Shown here piece by piece: positions 58,501 to 64,000 of a DNA stretch of 64,000 nucleotides. Under the pieces are notes generated by a model that was not told where the DNA came from, made no database searches, and saw only the letters and a program-made list of their open reading frames with translations. A program made the translations under genes and the position numbers. Every line of letters begins with the position of its first letter. Position 1 is the first letter of the stretch. The stretch lies in the NCBI GenBank assembly GCA_903813345.2, contig CAIIXF020000002.1:16006467-16070466 (forward strand), written 5' to 3'. Source of the DNA: Owenia fusiformis (Eukaryota; Annelida; Polychaeta; Sabellida; Oweniidae).

Positions 58501-61500
58501 ATTATGCAGTAATGTAGCTTATTAATGGGGAATGTTGTACTGCGTACAACAAATCAATGGGCTATAATGCACTATTATGCAGTAATGTAGCTTATTAATG
58601 GGGAATGTTGTACTGCAGTAAAACAACAAATCAATGGGCTATAATGCACTATTATGCAGTAATGTAGCTTATTAATGGGGAATGTTGTACTGCGTACAAC
58701 AAATCAATGGGCTATAATGCACTATTATGCAGTAATGTAGCTTATTAATGGGGAATGTTGTACTGTGTACAACAAATCAATGGGCTATAATGCACTGTTA
58801 TGCAGTTATGTAGCTTATTAACCTCTTGACTACCTGGAGTGACAAGATTTCTCGTCACCTCAGAAATGACCTTTAAACCCAGAGTGACGAGAAAATCCAT
58901 CATAAAAATTTTCACTCAAATTATTCTTATTTGAACATTTTCATCCAATTTACACGAAAATTGTTTTAAAATGTGTAGAAATGATCTCTGAAATGATCTC
59001 TGCCGTCTAATTTTACTTAATTGAGCATCTCAGGTTGTAAAGGTTAGTAGTAAAATGCCAAAAGATGGCAAAAATGAAAAATTCTCTGGTTTCAACCGAT
59101 TTTAGAGCCTTGGATTAAGGAGGTTAATGGAGAATCTTGTACTGTTACACAGTAGTACTGCAGTAGTACAACAAATCAATGGGCTATATTGCACTGTTAT
59201 GCAGTAATGTAGCTTATTGATGGAGAATGTTGTACTGTTACACAGTAGCACTGCAGTAGTACAACAAATCAATGGGCTATATTGCACTGTTATGTAGTAA
59301 TATAGCTTATCAATGGGAAATGTTGGTAAGATTTAGCTTGACTCACTTGTCTTGAAATCAATAGATATTTTCCAAGCCCTCTTATAGTTTAAACTTACAA
59401 AAATTATCAATATTAAATAGGTTTTCATTGAGCATCCTATTTGAATTATTAAAGGCCAAATAAAATAGATCTTCTATTGGCAAAGTTAGATTATATCCCC
59501 TATAGCCATGGATGTAATTAAATACAGAAGTGCTTAATGGCTGAGAAAAATATTTGTTTTTGTTTTGTCAACTGGAGCTGACCACATTGTGCCCAGTGTG
59601 TAACCAAGCATAGCTTAATATACATATATCAATACCATTAAACTGTGCATTATGGCTTGGTATACCAATGAGTCATCACACTGTATGCAATAATAACAAT
59701 ATTAACCTAATATAAACAAACTAAGGACTTAATATACAACTCAAAAATATACTGTGTCATATTAGAAAAAAATGTCTGATGAATTAAATATTGAAGATAA
59801 GGTAAACATAGAGAAGAGTATGAATATGCTTGCTATTAAAATCAAAAAAAAGAAATTTATAAAGCGGACGTCAAGTAAATTGGAAGAATCTTATAAGTGG
59901 GAATGAGGGGAAACTTAGATTATTTAAACAACTTAAAACACACTTTGGATTTGAACAATACCTTTCAGAAACAACATTTTCAAATGCTAAACATCTCACT
60001 AGATTACGTATAAGCGCCCACAATCTAGAAATAGAGAGAGGCCAATATACAAGACCCATTACTGATTTAAATATTCGATTTTGTAAAATATTTAAGGACT
60101 TGGTTAAAGAAGATGAACCACACTTTTTATTCAAATGTAAACAATTGGAGTATATTAGAAAATCTCATATTGAAAAACTTGAAAACCTGTATAGTAACTC
60201 TAAAAACATGAATGACCATCAAAAGACAATTTTTCTACGAGTGAGGGGAACATATTAAAAGAATCTGCTGACATGATAAATTATCTAATGATTGGTAGAG
60301 CCAGGATTTTCATATCAAAGTAATATTTGTTATGTCATTTGAAGCATGTAATCATATTTTCTTTACTTTATTGCTATTTTTACTATTAATGAAAATTGTA
60401 TGTTGGATGTACGTTTGGCCCTAAAAGGGGCATCAGTACAAATAAATCCTATTATATACAAATACCAATGACATTACACTGTATCCATTTTTGCCTTAAT
60501 ATGGTCTTTCTTTTAATCTACCCTGGATAGCAATAATATCTAAAGTATGTGAAATGTATTATATGAAAAAGATGTTACAGTCAGTTTTACCAGACTGGAT
60601 TCCCTGTCATGGATGAAACCTGACCCGTATCATGGATTTGATCACAACTGACAACCCCATGACATACGTATTTCATAAGACCTTTATTTTTCTCTCAGAA
60701 TTAGCCAGTCTGGCTACATGCCTGTGGATGTGGTTGGAACTGATGTATATAACTGGATTAGCCCCATAGACAAGGAATGGGTTCTCAGAGCTCACATTAA
60801 AAGTAAATTTGGTTGTATATGTGTTCTAATTGGACTCTCGTTTGAAGTTATATTGTAATCAAGATGTATCTCTAACATAGTGGGTTGTTGTCAGTGAAAA
60901 CTATACAGACCCTTGTTGTATTGAGAAGTAATTTCACAGGCCTCCTCTGTACATGAACTTGTATCATTTGAGAACTATTTCCCCATGCTCTATCTACATA
61001 TCTACATGTGAACCCCAGCTCCCCCTTGGAAAAAGCTGGCCAGGGCCTGTGTTGTGTTTCAGAACTGTATTCCTCATGCTCCTGCTTTACTTGTTGTATT
61101 TGAAAATTAGGTTCACATGTCCCATCTGTACTTTAAGAAGTAATTTCACTGGCCTCTTATGTGTTGGTTGTATTTTAGAAGTACTTTTCCAGGATCATGG
61201 GTTGATGACCACTCAACAATCCCATGAAAAAGTTCATTATGTGAATGACTGAAAAAACAACAAAAATACGACATCAACAACTGAACATAAATGATTATCA
61301 TTAACGAGATAAGGACACACCAATTTTTACATGATGTGACATACCATTATTAATCAACCCATCTCTTTAAAATTAAAATACTCTGATTGAGAAATTAATT
61401 GAGATGTCACTGAAGATCTCTTTAAAAAGAACTTGAGTATATCAATTTTTCTCATCTTGAGACGGACAAAAGTTAAACAGGGTTGACATTAGTTTGAAAT

Positions 61501-63377
61501 AGAGATGGCCATTTACCAGAGTTTGTTCAGAACTATTCAGGAGTGAAGCTCTTGTTAATTTTACAAATAATGTGTTAGACAAATATATTGAGTGTCAAGT
61601 TGGGTCATAAAATAACACTGCGTGGTCATATTGCACTATTATACAATAGTATACCTTATGAATAGTCAATTTGCAGTGTAATATAACACAGAAATAGGCT
61701 ATTTGTATAATTGTTATACAGTAGAATAACATAGGAATGGGGGATTGTGCACTGTCACACAGTGGTATAACAAATCAATGGGCTATACTTGTATTGCACT
61801 GTTATGCAGTAATATACCCTTTCAATGGGGAATGTTATACTGTAACACAGTAGTAAAACAAATACATGGGCTATAATGCACTGTTATACAGTAATATACC
61901 CTATCAATGGACAATGTAGTACTGTTACACAGTAGTATAACAAATCAATGGGCTATAATGCACTGTTATGCAGCAATATACTCTATCAATGGGGAATGTA
62001 GTACTGTTACACAGAAGTAAAACAAATCAATGGGCTATAATGTACTGTTATGCAGTAATATAGCCAACCAATGGGGAATGTTGTACTGTTATGCAGTAGT
62101 ACAACAAATCAATGGGCTATAATGCACTGTTATGCAGTAATATACCCTATCAATGGGGAATGTAGTACTGTAACACAGAAGTTAAACAAATCAATGGGCT
62201 ATAATATACTGTTATGCAGTAATATAGCCTATTAATGAGGAATGTTGTACTGTTATGCAGTAATATACCCTATCAATGGACAATGTAGTACTGTTACACA
62301 GTAGTACAACAAATCAATGGGCTATAATGTACTGTTATACAGTAATATACTCTATCAATGGGTAATGTAGTACTGTTACACAGTAGTAAAACAAATCCAT
62401 GGTCTATAATATACAGTTATGCTGTAAAATAGCCTGTTAATGGGGAATGTTATACTGTTATGCAGTTGTACAACAAATCAATGGGCTATAATGCACTGGT
62501 ATGCAGTAATGCAGCTTATTAATGGGGAATGTTGTACTGTTATGCAGTTGTACAACAAATCAATGGGCTATAATGCACTGTTATGCAGTAATATAGCTTA
62601 TCAATGGGGAATGTTGGTTAGATTTAGTTTGACTTCATTGTACTTTGGTCTTGAAATCAATATATATTTTCCAAGCTCTCTTATAGTTTATACTTAAAAA
62701 GATAATCAATATTTAATAGGCATTATGTGTGAATTATTAAAGGCCAAATGAAATAGATCTTCACTTGACACTATAAGTTATATTAGATCCCACATAGTCT
62801 TTGATGTAGTTTAAATACAGAACTGCTTAACCACTGATTGTTCCTGGAATGACAGAAAAAGATCATTTCATTGTTAAGGAACATTGTTTTTTAACTGTAG
62901 CAGATCGCGTGGGACCCAGTGTGCATGCAAACATAGATTAATATACATATATCAATGACATCACATAGTGTGCAATTATGGCCTAATATAAAATACTGTA
63001 CCACAATGAGATGAAGCCAAACAGCTTTCATTTCTAATAAGATAATATAATCAAATACATATTACTATGTTATTTATTTCATATGACATTTGAACAAACT
63101 AGATCTGTTGTGAGATATGGTATTCTGTAACTTCTTAATGGATAGCAATGTTACAGCAACTGGATTCCCAGTAATGGAAGAAACCTGATCAGGATCATGG
63201 CTTGATCATAACTGAAACCCCATTAAACCTTTCATAGAACTATAAGTATAAATCATATCAGTTTTTCTCTCAGAATTAGCCAGTCTGGCTACATGCCTGC
63301 GGATGTGGTTGGAACTGAAGTATATAACTGGATTGAACCCATGGACAAGGGATGGGCTCTCAGAGCTCGCTTCAAAA
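28509..63377 (+). CDS. Met: Methoprene-tolerant-like bHLH-PAS transcription factor, 5' part of the gene (continues past the window)
   Basis: Exons: 28509-28555, 30198-30278, 43994-44151, 48407-48486, 50066-50155, 52035-52134, 52664-52792, 53452-53605, then one of 55870-55976, 60699-60802 or 63274-63377; every junction keeps frame and about 315 aa are encoded. The bHLH (about residues 42-95) has the basic region RSRNESEKLRRDKLN, helix 1 MYIGELAKMVPLV and helix 2 KKMDKSSILRLTVNYLKVHR. This is closer to Met/germ-cell-expressed (juvenile hormone receptor) than to CLOCK or BMAL. PAS-A runs from about 123 (NGFLLVTSRKGMVIYASEEL) through FVHQDDQKYF to MHVVGHIRMM. PAS-B begins near 238 with CLIAVVRKVHKESIREISIL and NEWITQHNLEGKIFFSDHR. 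As a family, such proteins dimerise and bind E-box-like DNA; Met PAS-B binds juvenile hormone in insects, but a ligand in this lineage is unknown. A CLOCK/NPAS2-like identity is the main alternative. Confidence 0.72.
29222..29990. repeat. About 115-bp tandem repeat in intron 1 of the Met-like gene
   Basis: Five or six diverged units containing gaacttntgagaacttgtagatgattttgaaaaa, ttggtcaatttgaagcaag and gacctttttgac. One unit is interrupted by the small element at 29657-29773. The apparent 83-codon frame here is repeat translation. Confidence 0.8.
29657..29773. mobile_element. 117-bp MITE inserted in the tandem repeat
   Basis: Ends cacgcggtcctaactt and aagttaggaccgcgtg are perfect 16-bp inverted repeats. 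The flanking ctata (29652-29656 and 29774-29778) is a candidate 5-bp target duplication. The interruption of a repeat unit supports recent insertion. Confidence 0.75.
31514..32144. mobile_element. 631-bp hAT-type non-autonomous element with perfect 8-bp target duplication
   Basis: Ends tagtggtgggactcgtg and cacgagtcaatcgttgctccacta are imperfect inverted repeats. gtatgtta flanks it exactly on both sides (31506-31513 and 32145-32152). It contains cgagta words near each end. No transposase is present. Confidence 0.85.
33410..33760. repeat. Dispersed repeat, copy 1
   Basis: About 300 bp, including ttcgccaccaggtgac, ggttcacttttcatattacc and gattttacaacatggggtct, recurs at 47930-48320 in the same orientation with few changes. 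Transposon class unknown; both copies are in introns of the same gene. Confidence 0.85.
33798..34175. mobile_element. 378-bp hAT-type element
   Basis: Ends tagaggtgtcacgga and tccgtgacatctcta are inverted repeats. Flanks taattgat (33790-33797) and gtattgat (34176-34183) match at six of eight positions. Internal gttccga words recur. A related left end occurs at 52167. Confidence 0.75.
34804..34979. mobile_element. 176-bp TIR element
   Basis: Perfect 10-bp inverted ends ggcgtagcgc and gcgctacgcc, with further cgtacc/ggtacg complementarity inside. No open frame of significance. Probably a MITE of unknown superfamily. Confidence 0.6.
40001..40275. repeat. 20-bp minisatellite, 14 units
   Basis: Fourteen units of tattggcacttttcaatgtg in strict 20-bp register without indels, varying mainly at c/t and g/a positions. 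In intron 2 of the Met-like gene. The apparent 82- and 141-codon frames are repeat translation. Confidence 0.9.
40980..41535. repeat. 33-34-bp minisatellite
   Basis: About 16 units of tatagcagtaatctccccat plus cattaaagcaagta. A shorter block of the same repeat follows at about 41905-42060. The 370 bp between them are unrelated and hold a 16-bp palindrome catacggcgccgtatg (41660-41675). Confidence 0.9.
42070..42225. repeat. Dispersed repeat sharing sequence with 48625-48845
   Basis: Shared words include gtgaaaatgagaattttgca and ttggcatatttt in the same order. The related copy lies in intron 4. It probably represents an unclassified transposon fragment. Confidence 0.65.
42248..43089. mobile_element. 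842-bp TIR element
   Basis: Begins cttaaaggccccatgtaaag and ends in the inverse, ctttagacggggactttaag; the terminal repeats pair with three mismatches. The interior is rich in t/a runs with no coding potential. The target duplication was not resolved. Confidence 0.6.
44430..44655. repeat. Partial second copy of the element at 27167-27671
   Basis: Shares the run of gtgacatattctgtcacg, caaatacgcaaattg and gcgggacagttga words and the terminal ggcctg. It lacks the 5' half and the G run. Confidence 0.75.
45792..45925. repeat. Perfect 60-bp inverted repeat with 14-bp loop
   Basis: The left arm 45792-45851 (starts aataacaaattgattttg) is the exact reverse complement of the right arm 45866-45925. 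The loop is t-rich. The right arm ends at the TTAA that bounds the neighbouring element. Apparent frames on both strands are arm translations. Confidence 0.95.
45928..46629. mobile_element. 702-bp TTAA-flanked element (piggyBac-like MITE)
   Basis: TTAA at 45924-45927 and 46630-46633 bounds ends ccttctgcatgctaa and the inverse tagcatgctaaagg. TTAA duplication and CC-starting ends fit piggyBac. The interior is less AT-rich and has no transposase. gttaatatactcaaa occurs both at 45754 and at 46629. Confidence 0.65.
47930..48320. repeat. Dispersed repeat, copy 2
   Basis: Second copy of the repeat described at 33410-33760, with a few small deletions. It ends about 90 bp before the exon at 48407. 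Confidence 0.85.
48625..48845. repeat. Dispersed repeat, copy related to 42070-42225
   Basis: Same order of the aatgagaattttgcacccac and ttggcatattttgac words as at 42.1 kb, extended on its left by gcccacccacctgacagc. In intron 4 of the Met-like gene. The rest of this intron (48846-50065) shows nothing notable. Confidence 0.6.
50158..51945. repeat. 36-bp minisatellite, about 49 units, in the PAS-A intron
   Basis: Units of gttgatacaaaggtgttcta plus tgttcagcaattcatg in 36-bp register, starting two or three bases after the splice donor at 50156. Variants (atatttg / atggttg; ttctatg / ttatatg) recur in blocks, so higher-order duplication occurred. Because 36 is a multiple of three, several frames on both strands stay open for up to 263 codons. 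None has other coding features. Confidence 0.95.
52167..52260. mobile_element. Partial hAT-like left end
   Basis: tagaggtgtcacggtcc followed by ggtacggtatggaacgg resembles the left end and interior of the element at 33798-34175. A matching right end was not found. It lies in the intron after exon 52035-52134. Confidence 0.45.
53606..55869 (+). other. Intron before PAS-B exon A
   Basis: Contains a short 16-17-bp repeat of gcaactattactagg type at 54270-54370. No other PAS-B-like exon or transposon was recognised in it. Confidence 0.5.
55870..55976 (+). CDS. PAS-B variable exon A of the Met-like gene
   Basis: 107 nt after acceptor gacttttag and before donor gtaagttt. It completes the split Arg codon of the preceding exon (AG|G) and ends one nucleotide into a codon (T). 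It encodes TSPLTGYLPYESNGMLAYQF then LKPEDVKWVIKRHHH. GYLP...G and the following PEDV are the usual PAS-B GY.P.E..G / HPDD region. This is the most canonical of the three alternatives. Confidence 0.75.
57842..58190. mobile_element. Foldback insertion in duplication unit 1
   Basis: Two nested inverted pairs are visible: ctattatcccaccctaag with agggtgggataataag, and tataatggttgattctgtat with atacaaaatcaaccatttta. Between the first pair is a short atacaactc repeat. The corresponding place in unit 2 (about 61630) lacks it. Confidence 0.65.
58200..59330. repeat. Satellite array 1 between exons A and B
   Basis: About 80-120-bp units containing caatgggctataatgcacta, ttatgcagtaatgtagctta and tggggaatgttgtactg. 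The array is interrupted by the TTAA element at 58822-59123. The minus-strand 61-codon frame at 59102-59287 is repeat translation. Confidence 0.9.
58822..59123. mobile_element. 302-bp TTAA-flanked insertion in the satellite
   Basis: TTAA at 58818-58821 and 59124-59127 brackets a segment starting cctcttgactacc and ending ggattaaggagg that is unlike the satellite on either side. The interior has two gtgac...gag words. Short, weak terminal inverted repeats; piggyBac-like by target site only. Confidence 0.55.
59750..60475 (+). pseudogene. LINE (non-LTR retrotransposon) 3' fragment
   Basis: A plus-strand frame from about 59919 reads LRLFKQLKTHFGFEQYL, then HLTRLRISAHNLEIERGQYT and EDEPHFLFKCKQL. 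This is the C-terminal zinc-knuckle-like tail typical of invertebrate LINE ORF2 proteins. It ends at TAA after FLRVRGTY, and a +1 shifted frame continues as KESADMINYLMIGRARI. The 3' tail has ggccctaaaaggggcatc and an aaataaat end. The reverse transcriptase is missing, so the copy is dead and 5'-truncated. Confidence 0.7.
60699..60802 (+). CDS. PAS-B variable exon B of the Met-like gene
   Basis: 104 nt after acceptor ttttctctcag and before donor gtaaattt. It has the same phases as exon A: it completes AG|A (Arg) and ends one nucleotide into a codon. It encodes ISQSGYMPVDVVGTDVYNWI then SPIDKEWVLRAHIK. It aligns to exon A over GY.P....G....Y....P.D..WV, one residue shorter overall. There is no stop codon, and the splice sites match those of exon C almost exactly. 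Confidence 0.7.
61650..62620. repeat. Satellite array 2 between exons B and C
   Basis: Same family as array 1, here mostly as units of about 100 bp with tatgcagtaatataccctat, caatggggaatgtagtactg and ttacacagtagtaaaacaaa. Units differ more from each other than in array 1, where blocks near 58430-58760 are almost identical and so more recently expanded. Confidence 0.9.
63274..63377 (+). CDS. PAS-B variable exon C of the Met-like gene
   Basis: 104 nt after acceptor tttttctctcag and before donor gtaaattt. It encodes ISQSGYMPADVVGTEVYNWI then EPMDKGWALRARFK, differing from exon B at 8 of 34 residues with no stop or frameshift. It lies in the second copy of a tandem segmental duplication (exon starts 2575 bp apart). 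Further copies may exist beyond the window end. Confidence 0.68.
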
Positions 63378-63489
63378 GTAAATTTGGTTGTATCTGTCTT
63401 ACAACTGGACTCTTCAAGTTATATTGTAATCAAGGTGTATCTCTACTACAGTGGGTAGTTGTTGTCCATCTGAAGCTTAAAAACCTTTG

Positions 63490-64000
63490 TAGTATTTGAA
63501 AAGTAATTTAACAGGTCCCTCTATACATGTTGCATTTGAGAACCAATTTAATAGCCCTCTTCTGTACTGTTGTATTTGAGAAGTAATTTCACAGGTCCCA
63601 TCTGTACTTGTTGTATTTGAGAAGTAATTTCACAGTTCCCATCTATACTTGTTGTATTTGAGAAGTAATCTCACAGGTCCCATCTGTACTTGTTGTATTT
63701 GAGAAGTAATTTCAGAGTTCCCATCTGTACTTGTTGTATTTGAGAAGTAATTTCACAGGTCCCATCTGTACTTGTTGTATTTGAGAAGTAATTTCACAGG
63801 TCCCATCTGTACTTGTTGTATTTGAAAAGTAATTTCACAGGTCCCATCTGTACTTGTTGTATTTGAGAAGTAATTTCACAGGTCCCACCTGTACTTGTTG
63901 TATTTGAGAAGTAATCTCACGGGTCCCATCTGTACTTGTTGAATTTGAGAAGTAATCTCACAGGTTCCATCTGTACTTGTTGTATTTGAGAAGTAATTTC
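63490..64000. repeat. 41-bp minisatellite running off the window end
   Basis: At least 12 units of tgtatttgagaagtaatttc plus acaggtcccatctgtacttgt. It starts about 110 bp after exon C. Degenerate copies of the same unit follow exon B at 60920-61170, so the seed sequence was present before the duplication and expanded only in this copy. Confidence 0.92.

Larger units (their letters stand above)
57715..61200 (+). repeat. Tandem segmental duplication, unit 1 (contains exon B)
   Basis: Begins with ggtgtagctcttgataattt (57720), then satellite, aggccaaataaaatagatct (59453), exon B and gagaagtaatttcacagg words (60922). The same order is seen from 61541 to 63540 around exon C. Unit 1 is longer because it holds a foldback insert, a TTAA element and a LINE fragment. 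Sequence 55977-57714 between exon A and this unit has no recognised feature. Confidence 0.8.
61541..63540 (+). repeat. Tandem segmental duplication, unit 2 (contains exon C)
   Basis: Begins at gtgaagctcttgttaatttt (61545), with the same order of modules as unit 1: the atattgagtgtcaagttggg block, satellite, aggccaaatgaaatagatct (62741), exon C and the gaagtaattt array. It is a cleaner copy without the three insertions of unit 1. Region 61200-61540 between units shows nothing else. Confidence 0.8.

Noticed and set aside
60699-63377. Exons B and C as dead pseudoexons
   Set aside because: Both keep frame, phase, acceptor and donor, and differ mainly in ways that preserve the PAS pattern. Expression still needs proof, so some doubt remains.

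Overview
This is eukaryotic, AT-rich, intron-rich animal DNA. Every gene has spliceosomal GT-AG introns. The gene content (a BMP-type R-Smad, LSM5, GSTCD and a Methoprene-tolerant-like bHLH-PAS factor), small TIR elements and abundant minisatellites suggest a marine lophotrochozoan, most likely a bivalve mollusc. The species cannot be fixed from the sequence alone. I recognised no tRNA, rRNA or CRISPR array.

Layout. (1) 0.6-6.7 kb, minus strand: a complete coding region for Smad1/5 in five exons (485 aa). Its introns hold a broken KIAA1958-like/Crypton-type recombinase relic with a terminal hairpin, a 21-bp minisatellite and a TA-flanked MITE. (2) 6.7-17.7 kb: no convincing gene. The stretch is the Smad 5' flank, a 740-bp TIR element with a second element nested in it, and two large inverted-repeat (foldback) structures at 10.7-12.1 and 14.0-16.6 kb. 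(3) 17.7-25.1 kb, plus strand: a promoter-like motif cluster, LSM5 (single coding exon, 91 aa) and, 183 bp further on, GSTCD (10 exons, 619 aa). GSTCD has three separate tandem expansions that copy its own exon ends: 54-bp units, 88-bp units and a 3' array. (4) 25.1-28.4 kb: the 3' array, then a hAT-type element with a second element and a 29-G run inside it. (5) 28.5 kb to the window end, plus strand: a bHLH-PAS gene spread over more than 35 kb and continuing outside the window. Its introns are filled with minisatellites and small DNA transposons, two of them hAT insertions with 8-bp target duplications.

The most interesting observation is at the 3' end. After the exon that opens PAS-B (53452-53605), three different exons at 55870, 60699 and 63274 encode the same part of the PAS-B fold. 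They have identical entry and exit phases, and all have usable splice sites. Splicing the first to either of the others makes an immediate TAA stop, and joining the second to the third shifts the frame. This is the expected architecture of mutually exclusive exons, here exchanging part of the putative ligand pocket of a juvenile-hormone-receptor-like protein. The second and third exons lie in a tandem segmental duplication that also copied the surrounding satellite DNA.

The genes are not a functional pathway. Smad1/5 is a BMP signal transducer, LSM5 is an RNA-processing ring subunit, GSTCD is a predicted methyltransferase and the last is a transcription factor. Exon limits come from reading splice consensus, phase and family similarity; all four genes keep frame across every junction proposed.
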